Part shown: positions 7,981-16,869 of the stretch, one piece after another | Position numbering within the stretch: position 1 is the stretch's first letter | Layout: each line of letters opens with the position of its first letter | Assembly (NCBI RefSeq): GCF_025566965.1 | Contig: NZ_JAOQJL010000004.1 | Span: forward strand, 100,445 to 164,444 | Origin: Blautia_A ammoniilytica | GTDB lineage: Bacteria > Bacillota > Clostridia > Lachnospirales > Lachnospiraceae | Length of the DNA stretch: 64,000 nt | Direction of reading: 5' to 3' | Program-made: the position numbers and the translations under genes | The notes under the pieces: generated by a model | Seen by the model: only the letters and a program-made list of their open reading frames with translations | The model's database searches: none | Told to the model about the DNA's origin: nothing

Positions 7981-10347
7981 ATGAAAATGGCTAAACCTGT
8001 ATTTCGAATTTCAGTAAGGAACCTGGTAGAATTTATTTTAAGAAGCGGTGACATTGATAACCGGCACAGTGTATCGGATAAGGAAGCCATGCAGAAAGGA
8101 AGCCGCATCCATCGCAAGATACAGAAAAGAATGGGGGCCGGCTATCAGGCTGAGGTCAGCCTGAAATGGAAAACAGAATATGAAGATCTGATCATTCTTG
8201 TAGAAGGGCGGGCTGACGGGATTTTTACGAAGGATGATATTACAGTTATTGATGAGATAAAAGGGATCGCATCAGATCCGGAGCAGATGGAAGCACCGGT
8301 TTTGGTTCATAAGGCCCAGGCAATGTGTTATGCCAGGATGTATGGGGAGATGGAATCTCTGGATCAGATTGATATCCAGATGACTTATGTGAACCTTGAC
8401 ACAGAACAGATACATAGATTTGGTGAGTCATTTATGCTGGAGGAACTAAAAGACTGGTATCAGCAGCTTCTTGACCGTTACCACAAATGGGTTTCTTATC
8501 AGCTTCAATGGAAAGAGCTGCGGAATCACTCCATGCAGGATCTTGAATTTCCATTTCCGTACAGAGATGGGCAGAGGCAGATGGTCAGTAGTGTCTACCA
8601 TGCCATATCTGCGGAAAAGCAGATCTTTATCCAGGCACCTACAGGTGTGGGGAAGACCATATCCACCATTTTTCCAGCAGTGCGGGCAGTGGGGGAAGGA
8701 CATGGTGAGCAGATATTTTATCTTACTGCCAAGACGATTGCCAGAACCGTAGCAGAAGAGACTTTTTCATTTTTGAAGGAAAAAGGTCTGAAGTTTAAGG
8801 TGATCACTTTGACTGCCAAGGAAAAAATCTGTTTTCAGGAAGAAACAGAGTGTAATCCAAAGGCCTGCCCATATGCTAAAGGTCACTTTGACCGGATCAA
8901 TGAATGTGTTTATGAGTTATGGACCTCCGGACACAGCTATGACAGAGATTCGCTCCAGGATCAGGCAAGAAAATGGCAGGTGTGCCCTTTTGAGATGAGC
9001 CTGGATCTGGCTTTATGGGCAGATGGCGTGATCTGTGATTACAATTATGTATTTGATCCCAATGCCAGATTGAAACGGTTTTTCGGGGAAGGTGTTTCAG
9101 GCGAGTATATATTTCTTATAGATGAAGCACACAATCTGGTGGAGAGAGGGAGAGAAATGTACAGTGCTTCTGTCTGCAAGGAAGAAGTGCTGGAAGTACG
9201 AAAGAAAGTAAGGGAAAAGGCTCCGACTTTGGCAAGAAGCCTAGACAAGGTAAATCGTCAGTTGTTATCCATGCAAAAAGAATGTGAAGGCTATCAAATA
9301 CTGGAGAATGCAGGAATGATACCACTTGCTATGTTGAGAGTTTTCGGTGAACTGGAGAAGTTTATGGAAGAATCGGAAAATCAGGAACTGTCAGATCAGA
9401 TTCTGGAATTCTATTTTTCAGTAAGGGATTTTCTTAATATTTCCGAATTAGTAGATGATAACTATGTGGTTTATACAGAGAACAGTGAGGATGGGAAGTT
9501 CCGCCTTCATTTGTACTGTGTAAATCCTGCAGGGAATCTGAATGCTTCCCTTGAAAAAGGAATAAGCACGGTTTTCTTTTCCGCAACGCTTCTTCCTATG
9601 ATTTATTACAGAAAGCTGTTAAGTGTACGTTCGGATGATTATGGAATCTATGTCAGATCGCCTTTTAGTAAAGAACAAAGGTGTATCCTTACAGGTGTGG
9701 ATGTGAGCAGCCGGTATACTAGGAGAAATTACAGTGAATACAGACGGATTGCAGAGTACATAGCCAGAACAGTATGGAAGAAAAAAGGTAATTATATGAT
9801 CTTTTTTCCGTCATACCGGCTTTTGCAGGACGTATATAATGTTTACGAAGAAGAATTTTCTGTGGATTGGGTTAGAACAGTATGCCAGAATCCTGGCATG
9901 GGTGAAAGGGAGAGAGAAGCCTTTCTTCAGAATTTTGATATACATGACTATACGTTCGCTGCTTTTTGCATTATGGGAGGCATTTTTTCTGAGGGAATCG
10001 ATCTGATTGGAGATAAGTTGATCGGTGCAGTGATCATTGGTACAGGACTGCCCCAGGTTAGTATCAGAAGGGAGATCCTGAGAGAATATTATACAGATAA
10101 AGGGGAGAACGGGTTTGATTATGCATATCGCTTTCCTGGTATGAATAAGGTACTTCAGGCAGCAGGCAGAGTGATCAGGACCAGGGAGGATACAGGTGTG
10201 ATACTGCTTTTAGATGAACGTTTCGCAGACAGAAAATATGGTGAATTGTTCCCAAGGGAATGGGATGACAGACAAAGCTGCAGCCTGGCTACACTGGAGG
10301 GCAAGCTGGAGGGATTTTGGAAAGCACTTGACAGACCGAAAAATTAG
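7981..10347 (+). CDS. Rad3/XPD-like (DinG-type) Fe-S DNA helicase with N-terminal Cas4/RecB-like nuclease domain
   Basis: A 788-residue superfamily 2 helicase. Residues about 1-170 resemble the RecB/Cas4 PD-(D/E)xK nuclease fold, with GRADGIF near 78 and DEIKG near 92 supplying Asp and ExK. Walker A APTGVGKT is near 219; four cysteines at about 284, 291, 296 and 335 match the XPD Fe-S insertion; DEAHNL near 380 is Walker B; AAGRVIRT in the C-terminal part is motif VI. It follows the SOS-boxed pair by 83 bases without a terminator, so co-regulation is probable. Start could be 7981 or 7987; no strong ribosome site is seen for either. Expected role is 5'-3' unwinding with nuclease trimming in repair (inference). 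Confidence 0.85.
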   Translation: MKMAKPVFRISVRNLVEFILRSGDIDNRHSVSDKEAMQKGSRIHRKIQKRMGAGYQAEVSLKWKTEYEDLIILVEGRADGIFTKDDITVIDEIKGIASDPEQMEAPVLVHKAQAMCYARMYGEMESLDQIDIQMTYVNLDTEQIHRFGESFMLEELKDWYQQLLDRYHKWVSYQLQWKELRNHSMQDLEFPFPYRDGQRQMVSSVYHAISAEKQIFIQAPTGVGKTISTIFPAVRAVGEGHGEQIFYLTAKTIARTVAEETFSFLKEKGLKFKVITLTAKEKICFQEETECNPKACPYAKGHFDRINECVYELWTSGHSYDRDSLQDQARKWQVCPFEMSLDLALWADGVICDYNYVFDPNARLKRFFGEGVSGEYIFLIDEAHNLVERGREMYSASVCKEEVLEVRKKVREKAPTLARSLDKVNRQLLSMQKECEGYQILENAGMIPLAMLRVFGELEKFMEESENQELSDQILEFYFSVRDFLNISELVDDNYVVYTENSEDGKFRLHLYCVNPAGNLNASLEKGISTVFFSATLLPMIYYRKLLSVRSDDYGIYVRSPFSKEQRCILTGVDVSSRYTRRNYSEYRRIAEYIARTVWKKKGNYMIFFPSYRLLQDVYNVYEEEFSVDWVRTVCQNPGMGEREREAFLQNFDIHDYTFAAFCIMGGIFSEGIDLIGDKLIGAVIIGTGLPQVSIRREILREYYTDKGENGFDYAYRFPGMNKVLQAAGRVIRTREDTGVILLLDERFADRKYGELFPREWDDRQSCSLATLEGKLEGFWKALDRPKN

Positions 10348-10447
10348 GGTATACTTTTGTTATATTTTTAGCATGGGAAAGTTTATGAGTTTATAGGTTT
10401 TTCGGTGAAAAAAGTGATTATACACATACAAAACAGGAGGTAATCTC

Positions 10448-12274
10448 ATGTGCGGAATAGTTGGATATATTGGTGACAAGCAGGCAGCACCTATTTTGCT
10501 GGATGGTCTTTCAAAGCTGGAATACAGAGGATATGATTCTGCAGGGATCGCTGTCTTTGACGGACAGGAGATCCAGATCAAGAAAACCATGGGCAGACTG
10601 AAAGTTCTGGAGGAACTTACGCATGGCGGCGAAACTATGAAGGGTTGCTGTGGGATTGGTCATACCAGATGGGCAACCCACGGCTGTCCTTCAGATGTGA
10701 ATGCACATCCTCATTTTAATAAGGACCATTCCATTGCAGTAGTACATAATGGCATTATTGAGAACTATGCCAAATTAAAGAAAAAACTGGAAAATAAAGG
10801 CTATGAATTCCAGTCTGAAACAGATACAGAGGTACTGGTACATCTGCTTACAGATTATTACAAGGGAGATCCGATAGAGGCAATCGAGAGAGTGATGCAT
10901 AGAGTAGAAGGCTCCTATGGACTGGGGATCATGTTTAAGGATCATCCCCATCATATTTATGCAGCACGTAAAGACAGTCCATTGATCGTAGGTGCAAGCA
11001 GCATGGGCAATCTGATCGCATCAGATGTGCCGGCTATCCTGAAATACACCAGAAGTGTATATTATATGGAGAATGAAGAGATTGCATGTCTTTCCGGAGA
11101 GAATATACATTTTTATAATATTGATGGCGAAGAGATCGAGAAAACACCTACAACCATTAACTGGGATATTAATGCAGCTGAAAAGGGTGGTTATGAGCAC
11201 TTTATGCTGAAAGAGATATACGAAGAGCCTAAGGCAGTGAGAGATACCATCAGCCCCAGATTAAAGGACGATGATGTAGTGATCGAGGAGCTTGGGATGA
11301 CAGACGAGGAGATACGCAGCATCCGTAAGATTGATATTGTTGCCTGCGGTTCTGCCAGCCATGTAGGTATGACTGCTAAATATGTGATTGAAAGCATGGC
11401 CAGGATTCCGGTAGAAGTAGATGTGGCAAGTGAGTTCCGTTATCGTGAGCCTATCTATGAAGATAATATGCTAGTGATCATTATCAGCCAGTCAGGGGAA
11501 ACAGCTGATTCGCTGGCAGCACTGCGTGACGCAAAGAATCATGGAGTAAGAACACTGGGTATCGTCAATGTAGTAGGAAGCTCTATTGCTAGAGAAGCAG
11601 ATAATGTAATGTATACATGGGCAGGCCCGGAAATTTCCGTTGCCACTACCAAAGCGTACAGTGCACAGCTTGCAGCTATGTATCTGCTTTCCATGAAATT
11701 TGCCAAAGTAAGAGGCATGCTCACAGATGAAGAATTTGCACAGCTGAGAAGTGACCTGATTCAGCTTCCAGATCAGATTGAATCCCTGTTTGGCATGAAA
11801 GAGAAGATTCAAAAATTTGCCAACCGTTATCTGGCTGCTGGTCATATGTTCTTTATTGGCCGTGGGATCGATTATGCCATTGCAATGGAAGGATCCCTGA
11901 AGCTGAAAGAGATCTCTTACATTCATTCAGAGGCATATGCGGCAGGAGAATTAAAGCATGGAACGATTTCCCTGATCGAGGACGGTACCCTTGTTGTTGC
12001 AGTAGCCACACAGGAGAAGCTGTATCCGAAAACAATCAGTAATATTGTGGAAGTAAAGACTAGAGGCGCTTTTGTAATGGCTCTTACCAATTTGGGACAT
12101 ACAGATATTGAGAAAAATGCAGATTATGTAATTTATATTCCAAAGACCAGTCAGTATTTTACCAACTCACTGGCCATCATTCCACTTCAACTGTTCGGAT
12201 ACTACGTTTCCGTAGGCAGAGGACTGGATGTGGATAAGCCCAGAAATCTGGCAAAATCCGTAACTGTGGAGTAG
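10448..12274 (+). CDS. glmS: Glutamine--fructose-6-phosphate aminotransferase (isomerizing)
   Basis: Makes glucosamine-6-phosphate from fructose-6-phosphate and glutamine, the entry to peptidoglycan amino sugars. The 608-residue length and start MCGIVGYIG (Cys2 nucleophile of the class II glutaminase) are diagnostic; RWATHG near residue 75 and SQSGETADS in the first SIS domain (near 350) are visible, as is the C-terminal AKSVTVE. ATG follows ACAGGAGG. The upstream region of only 100 bases has no recognisable glmS ribozyme core, unlike many Firmicutes, so feedback control by that route is not supported here. Confidence 0.96.
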   Translation: MCGIVGYIGDKQAAPILLDGLSKLEYRGYDSAGIAVFDGQEIQIKKTMGRLKVLEELTHGGETMKGCCGIGHTRWATHGCPSDVNAHPHFNKDHSIAVVHNGIIENYAKLKKKLENKGYEFQSETDTEVLVHLLTDYYKGDPIEAIERVMHRVEGSYGLGIMFKDHPHHIYAARKDSPLIVGASSMGNLIASDVPAILKYTRSVYYMENEEIACLSGENIHFYNIDGEEIEKTPTTINWDINAAEKGGYEHFMLKEIYEEPKAVRDTISPRLKDDDVVIEELGMTDEEIRSIRKIDIVACGSASHVGMTAKYVIESMARIPVEVDVASEFRYREPIYEDNMLVIIISQSGETADSLAALRDAKNHGVRTLGIVNVVGSSIAREADNVMYTWAGPEISVATTKAYSAQLAAMYLLSMKFAKVRGMLTDEEFAQLRSDLIQLPDQIESLFGMKEKIQKFANRYLAAGHMFFIGRGIDYAIAMEGSLKLKEISYIHSEAYAAGELKHGTISLIEDGTLVVAVATQEKLYPKTISNIVEVKTRGAFVMALTNLGHTDIEKNADYVIYIPKTSQYFTNSLAIIPLQLFGYYVSVGRGLDVDKPRNLAKSVTVE

Positions 12275-12284
12275 GGATACTTAC

Positions 12285-12328
12285 TTATGTAATCGGCAAT
12301 TACTCTGTAATGTTCCTGTTACATAAAA
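12285..12328 (+). terminator. Possible stem-loop after glmS
   Basis: TTATGTAA pairs with TTACATAA across a loop that contains a second small hairpin (TTAC-TCT-GTAA). There is only a short A-rich tail rather than a T-run, so it could be a weak terminator or an mRNA end-stabilising element. Confidence 0.35.
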
Positions 12329-12433
12329 CGCTCCGCAAGGATGAGACTAGTGCAGTGAAAATTAAGGCAAGTCAATATGGTGGTTACTTAATATTCACTG
12401 TATTAGATGCATAAGGAATATAAGGAGCAGTAT

Positions 12434-13879
12434 ATGAAAAGATACGCAAAAGTGATAGCCGTGGCTGTGGCAGTACTGGGGATCGTTATTTTTACAGTTA
12501 AGCCTCAGGCTGCTGGTGGCAGTCTTTTGTCTGTTACAGAGGAAGCACAGGTGCGTCCTATCCAGGACGGAAGCGGGATGTATCTTCTGAAAAGCGATGG
12601 ATTTTATTGTCTGAAAGAAGATGGATCCAGAGATAATCGTCCAGCAGTTCATTATTTCAAGAATTTTACTATCGATGGGACTGTTTTTGAAGGATACTAT
12701 TATCATGATGAAAGTGGGAAATTTCAGGCTCATGTGCCATATTTGGCTTATCTGAAAAACCTTTCTGTTTCATCTGAGGAAGACGGATATACAGCAGATG
12801 GATGTTATATGATCAATAATCTGGGCAGGATTTCTGCTGCACCTCAGATCAGGTATATCCAGCAGCTGACTCTAAATGGAAAAACCTATGATTCCTATTA
12901 TTATTTCGATGAAAACGGCAAGATGAATACAGATCCTGGGATTTTTTATATTTCAATGGATTCAAATGGCAGAAGCTTTGATGGATATTATTATTTTGGA
13001 GAGAACGGGGTACTGGCTTCAGAGGCAGGGACCACTTCCCAGGGTTATGTATATGATGCAGATGGCAGGATTCAGAATATGGATGAGGGCGGCATACAAA
13101 GGCTGAAGCTATCTTTGCAGGAAATGGTAACAGACTTTGAAGGGGAATGGAGCATCTATGTAAAAGATCTTGGAACAGATGACAAGCTGGTGATCAACAA
13201 CCAGAGGATGGCATCCGCCAGCCTGATCAAGGCCTTTGTAATGGCCGAGACCTATGATAATATGGATGTGGTTACACAGAGCGAAGAAAGCATCCTCAAG
13301 AAAGACGCTGGCAGTAAGGAGATATCAAAGAAGATAGGAGCCCTTCTTAGTAATATGATCACAGTCAGTGATAATGAATCATTTAATGAACTGGTTCGTC
13401 TTCAGACCAAGAAATATGATTTTGCAGCTGGTGCCAGAAAAATCAATCAATATCTTAAAGCAGAGGGTTATCAGGATACACAGGTGCTTCATACGCTTGC
13501 TCCCTCATCTACAACACCGGTTGGAATCGGAGAGAATAATACCACTTCTGTGAAGGATTGCGGACTTTTGCTGGAGAGGATCTACAGGGAAGAGTGCGAA
13601 AGCCGTAAGGATTCACAGGCAATGCTGGAACTGCTGCTTGGGCAGAAGAATCGTACCAAGATTCCGCAGGTGCTGGATGCATCTGTAACGATTGCAAATA
13701 AGACTGGGGAAACAGACACTACCCAGCATGATATAGCCATTGTTTATGGAAATCATACAGATTATATTTTATGTGTGATGTCAGAGAAGTGTCCTAAGGA
13801 AGAGGATGCCATAGATGATATACGGAAGATTTCTGCTATGGTTTATGAATATTTGGAAAATGTGCCGGAGGGAAGCTGA
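12434..13879 (+). CDS. Secreted class A beta-lactamase-fold serine hydrolase with N-terminal aromatic repeats
   Basis: A 481-residue exported protein. An N-terminal hydrophobic signal or anchor (about 6-25) is followed by three or four repeats rich in YYYF/DENGK (about 50-210) reminiscent of cell-wall binding or WG-like repeats. The C-terminal domain shows the serine penicillin-recognising triad: S-L-I-K near 263, SDN near 311 and KTG near 422. These define the fold, but lactamase, D,D-peptidase or wall-remodelling activity cannot be separated from sequence. Start ATG 12434 has AAGGAG upstream; the ORF extension to 12407 lacks one. It is downstream of glmS and may act in wall metabolism (inference). 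Confidence 0.75.
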   Translation: MKRYAKVIAVAVAVLGIVIFTVKPQAAGGSLLSVTEEAQVRPIQDGSGMYLLKSDGFYCLKEDGSRDNRPAVHYFKNFTIDGTVFEGYYYHDESGKFQAHVPYLAYLKNLSVSSEEDGYTADGCYMINNLGRISAAPQIRYIQQLTLNGKTYDSYYYFDENGKMNTDPGIFYISMDSNGRSFDGYYYFGENGVLASEAGTTSQGYVYDADGRIQNMDEGGIQRLKLSLQEMVTDFEGEWSIYVKDLGTDDKLVINNQRMASASLIKAFVMAETYDNMDVVTQSEESILKKDAGSKEISKKIGALLSNMITVSDNESFNELVRLQTKKYDFAAGARKINQYLKAEGYQDTQVLHTLAPSSTTPVGIGENNTTSVKDCGLLLERIYREECESRKDSQAMLELLLGQKNRTKIPQVLDASVTIANKTGETDTTQHDIAIVYGNHTDYILCVMSEKCPKEEDAIDDIRKISAMVYEYLENVPEGS

Positions 13880-13902
13880 CTCTTTCTCCTCAGGAAAATA
13901 GC

Positions 13903-13931
13903 TTGACCAGACTTGCTATATGATATATTAT
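13903..13931 (+). promoter_or_regulatory. Promoter upstream of ridA
   Basis: TTGACC (13903-13908) and TATTAT (13926-13931) separated by 17 bases. Transcription from it would include the inverted repeat at 13944-13986 in the leader. Confidence 0.55.
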
Positions 13932-13943
13932 GATGAATAAAGG

Positions 13944-13986
13944 TAACTATTCAGCAGGCAGTATCCTGTGAGGTGCTGAATAGTTA
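13944..13986 (+). repeat. Inverted repeat copy 1 in the ridA leader
   Basis: Perfect 13-base arms TAACTATTCAGCA (13944-13956) and TGCTGAATAGTTA (13974-13986) enclose a 17-base loop. A diverged second copy lies at 14487-14529, also just before a ribosome site. It resembles a dispersed REP-like palindrome. Confidence 0.75.
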
Positions 13987-14021
13987 TAAAAAAGAGAAAT
14001 CATTTGAAAGGAGAATGACAA

Positions 14022-14399
14022 ATGAAAGTAGTTTATACAGATAAGGCACCGGCAGCGATCGGACCATATTCCCAGGCAATTATTCTGAATGATATACTGT
14101 TTACATCCGGACAGATTCCGGTTGATCCTGCTACAGGAGAGCTTGCAGGAGATACGATTCAGATTCAGGCTGAGCAGGTAATGAAGAATCTGGACGCTGT
14201 TCTTAAAGAGGCAGGGACATCTTTTGAGAATGCAGTTAAGACTACTTGTTTTCTTGCTGACATGGGTGATTTTGCACAGTTCAATGAAATATATGCAAAA
14301 TATTTCGTGAATAAGCCAGCCCGTTCCTGTGTTGCAGTAAAAACACTTCCAAAGAATGTTCTCTGCGAAGTAGAAGTGATCGCAGCCATCGAGAAATAA
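14022..14399 (+). CDS. ridA: RidA family reactive enamine/imine deaminase
   Basis: A 125-residue YjgF/YER057c/UK114 family protein. Family members hydrolyse 2-aminoacrylate-type enamines released by PLP enzymes such as threonine and serine dehydratases. Visible blocks: the opening APAAIGPYSQAI, FTSGQIPVDPATG near 30-42, and the C-terminal RSCVAVKTLPKNVLCEVEVIA, where the conserved Arg near 105 binds the substrate carboxylate. ATG follows GAAAGGAG with proper spacing. It is monocistronic: own promoter at 13903 and strong terminator at 14421. Length is exactly the family norm. Confidence 0.9.
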   Translation: MKVVYTDKAPAAIGPYSQAIILNDILFTSGQIPVDPATGELAGDTIQIQAEQVMKNLDAVLKEAGTSFENAVKTTCFLADMGDFAQFNEIYAKYFVNKPARSCVAVKTLPKNVLCEVEVIAAIEK

Positions 14400-14420
14400 T
14401 CAGGCACATAAATAAATGAT

Positions 14421-14467
14421 AAAAGCCGGGATACATCCGATTAGCTGATAGGATATTCCCGGCTTTT
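14421..14467 (+). terminator. Terminator after ridA
   Basis: AAAAGCCGGGA pairs with TCCCGGCTTTT around a 25-base loop, the 3' arm itself ending in TTTT. Confidence 0.75.
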
Positions 14468-14486
14468 CAGCTTAAAAAGAAAGAGT

Positions 14487-14529
14487 GTAACTATTCAGCA
14501 GGGGAATGCATTTTGTACTGAATCGTTAC
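14487..14529 (+). repeat. Inverted repeat copy 2 before ispF
   Basis: GTAACTATTCAGCA (14487-14500) faces TACTGAATCGTTAC (14516-14529), an imperfect version of the palindrome at 13944-13986. The left arm is identical to copy 1; the right arm has changed at two positions, breaking two pairs. Confidence 0.65.
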
Positions 14530-14547
14530 GAAAGAGGAATACTGACA

Positions 14548-15039
14548 ATGAGAATCGGAATGGGATATGATGTTCACAGGCTGACGGCTAACCGTGACCT
14601 GATTCTTGGAGGAGTGAAGATCCCATGGGAACTGGGATTGCTTGGGCATTCAGATGCGGATGTGCTGCTTCATGCTATTATGGATGCACTGCTTGGTGCG
14701 GCTGCACTTGGGGATATAGGTAAGCACTTTCCTGATTCAGATCCGGCCTATTCCGGTATTTCCAGTCTTGTGCTGCTTTCCCATGTGAAGAAACTAATAG
14801 ATTCCAGCGGATATGAGGTTGGGAATATTGATGCGACGATTATTGCCCAGAAGCCCAAAATGGCACCCCATATTCCGGAGATGATCAGGAATGTGGCAGA
14901 AACATTGGAAATACCTGTGTCCTGTGTGAATATTAAGGCTACGACAGAAGAAGGCCTTGGATTTACAGGAAGGGGAGAAGGAATCGCTGCCCAGGCAGTG
15001 TGCCTTCTGAATAATAAGATGGAGGAAAGAGAATCATGA
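14548..15039 (+). CDS. ispF: 2-C-methyl-D-erythritol 2,4-cyclodiphosphate synthase
   Basis: MEP-pathway enzyme that cyclises CDP-methylerythritol phosphate to MEcPP for isoprenoid synthesis. The 163-residue protein opens with RIGMGYDVHRL (Asp and His metal ligands), has LGHSDADVLLHAIMDA near 38-52 and the C-terminal TTEEGLGFTGRGEGIAA. ATG 14548 gives the family length; the 14-residue extension to 14506 runs through inverted repeat copy 2 and is rejected. Its stop overlaps the cysS start (ATGA). No ispD neighbour is seen. Confidence 0.93.
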   Translation: MRIGMGYDVHRLTANRDLILGGVKIPWELGLLGHSDADVLLHAIMDALLGAAALGDIGKHFPDSDPAYSGISSLVLLSHVKKLIDSSGYEVGNIDATIIAQKPKMAPHIPEMIRNVAETLEIPVSCVNIKATTEEGLGFTGRGEGIAAQAVCLLNNKMEERES

Positions 15040-16445
15040 AGCTTTATAATACACTGACCCGCAGGAAAGAGGAATTTGTTCCTCTGGAAGAGGGTAAAGT
15101 AAAAATGTATGTCTGCGGTCCTACCGTATATAATCTGATCCACATTGGAAATGCCAGACCTATGATTATTTTTGATACTGTCCGCAGATACTTTGAATAT
15201 AGAGGGTATCAGGTAGAATATGTGTCAAACTTTACAGATGTGGATGATAAGATCATCAAAAAGGCACTGGAAGAAGGTGTAAGTGCACAGGAGATTTCCG
15301 AACGCTATATTGCAGAATGTAAAAAGGATATGGCAGGAATGAATGTAAAGCCTGCTACTGTTCATCCACAGGCTACTCAGGAAATCGACGGGATGATCAG
15401 TATGATCCAGACCTTAATGGATAAAGGCTATGCATATGCAGCAGACGATGGTACTGTATATTTCAGGGTAAAGAAATTTAAAGAGTACGGAAAGCTGTCC
15501 CATAAGAATCTGGATGACCTCCAATCTGGTTTCCGTGCACTTCAGGTATCTGGTGAAGACCAGAAAGAAGATCCCCTGGATTTTGTGCTTTGGAAACCAA
15601 AAAAAGAAGGCGAACCTTACTGGGAATCTCCATGGTGCAAAGGACGTCCGGGCTGGCATATAGAGTGCTCTGTAATGTCTAAGAAATATCTTGGTGAAGA
15701 GATCGACATTCATGCAGGTGGGGAAGATCTTATTTTCCCACATCATGAGAATGAGATTGCCCAGAGCGAGTGCTGCAATGACAAGATTTTTGCACGTTAC
15801 TGGATGCATAATGCATTCCTTAATATTGATAACCGTAAAATGTCCAAATCATTGGGTAATTTCCGTACAGTCCGTGAGATCAGCCAGCAGTATGATCTTC
15901 AGGTACTGCGTTTCTTCATGCTGAATGCACACTACAGAAGTCCGCTGAATTTCAGCGCAGATCTGATGGAGGCATCAAAAAATGCCCTGGAGCGTATTGT
16001 GGAGGCAGCTGGAAAGCTTGCGGACCAGAAAGACCATGCAGCAGTCAGAGAAGCTTCTCAGGAAGAAAAAGAACTTATCAAAGAATCTGAAAGCTTTGTT
16101 ACAAAATTTGAAGATGCCATGGATGATGATTTTAATACAGCAGATGCTCTGGCAGCAGTTTTTGAATTGGTTAAATTTTCCAATACAAATGTAACAGGAG
16201 AAAGCTCAGCAGAGTTTGCAGGGCAGTTGTTCACTACAATGAAGGATCTGTGTGAAGTTCTGGGACTGAACGTGGAGAAAAAAGACGAAATTCTTGATAA
16301 AGAGATTGAAGATCTGATCCAGGAGCGCCAGGAAGCAAGAAAGTCCAAGAACTTTGCAAGGGCTGATGAGATCAGAGATGAACTTCTTGCAAAGGGGATT
16401 CAGCTTAAAGATACACGCGAAGGTGTAAAATGGAAAAGAATTTAG
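15036..16445 (+). CDS. cysS: Cysteinyl-tRNA synthetase
   Basis: Class I aminoacyl-tRNA synthetase, 469 residues. Visible: YVCGPTVYNLIHIGNAR carrying the HIGH variant HIGN (about 24-40) with the zinc-binding Cys of VCGPT, WHIECS near 207, HHENEIAQSE near 235 and KMSKSLGN near 267. The start overlaps the ispF stop by four bases and the end overlaps mrnC by 16 bases. Order cysS-mrnC-rlmB-sigH is the conserved Firmicute arrangement (in Bacillus with yacP before sigH; yacP is missing here). Confidence 0.95.
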   Translation: MKLYNTLTRRKEEFVPLEEGKVKMYVCGPTVYNLIHIGNARPMIIFDTVRRYFEYRGYQVEYVSNFTDVDDKIIKKALEEGVSAQEISERYIAECKKDMAGMNVKPATVHPQATQEIDGMISMIQTLMDKGYAYAADDGTVYFRVKKFKEYGKLSHKNLDDLQSGFRALQVSGEDQKEDPLDFVLWKPKKEGEPYWESPWCKGRPGWHIECSVMSKKYLGEEIDIHAGGEDLIFPHHENEIAQSECCNDKIFARYWMHNAFLNIDNRKMSKSLGNFRTVREISQQYDLQVLRFFMLNAHYRSPLNFSADLMEASKNALERIVEAAGKLADQKDHAAVREASQEEKELIKESESFVTKFEDAMDDDFNTADALAAVFELVKFSNTNVTGESSAEFAGQLFTTMKDLCEVLGLNVEKKDEILDKEIEDLIQERQEARKSKNFARADEIRDELLAKGIQLKDTREGVKWKRI

Positions 16446-16852
16446 ATAATCTTAAACAGCAGTTTCAATTGGAGGATAGGGACCTTAGGACCTATTCTCC
16501 CTTAACACTGGCATATATTGGAGATGGTGTTTATGAACTGATCATACGGACCATTTTGGTTAAGCGTGGAAACTGTCCGGTGAACCAGCTTCACAAAAAA
16601 GCCAGCAGCCTTGTAAAGGCGTCTGCCCAATCTGCAATGATCGAGAAGATCGAGCCTGTACTTACAGAGGAAGAGCATGGGGTTTATAAAAGAGGCAGGA
16701 ATGCCCATTCAGGTACAATGGCCAAGCATGCCACAATGTCTGATTACAGAAGGGCCACTGGGTTTGAAGCGCTTGTAGGGTATCTTTATTTAAAAGAGGA
16801 TTTTTCAAGGATCCTTGAACTGGTAAAGCTGGGATTACCCCAGGAATATTAA
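16430..16852 (+). CDS. mrnC: Mini-ribonuclease III
   Basis: A 140-residue RNase III domain without a double-strand RNA-binding domain, which in Bacillus matures 23S rRNA ends. The catalytic signature block is LAYIGDGVYELIIR near residue 28, and GRNAHSGTMAKHATMSDYRRATGFEALVGYLYL holds the second acidic helix near 96-128. ATG lies inside the cysS end in another frame, so translation is coupled. Placement directly after cysS is the classic mrnC context. Confidence 0.9.
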   Translation: MEKNLDNLKQQFQLEDRDLRTYSPLTLAYIGDGVYELIIRTILVKRGNCPVNQLHKKASSLVKASAQSAMIEKIEPVLTEEEHGVYKRGRNAHSGTMAKHATMSDYRRATGFEALVGYLYLKEDFSRILELVKLGLPQEY

Positions 16853-16869
16853 GGTGAAAGAGGAATAAT

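Noticed and set aside
10348..10447. glmS ribozyme/riboswitch upstream of glmS
   Set aside because: Only 100 bases are available, and no ribozyme core or cleavage-site context is recognisable.
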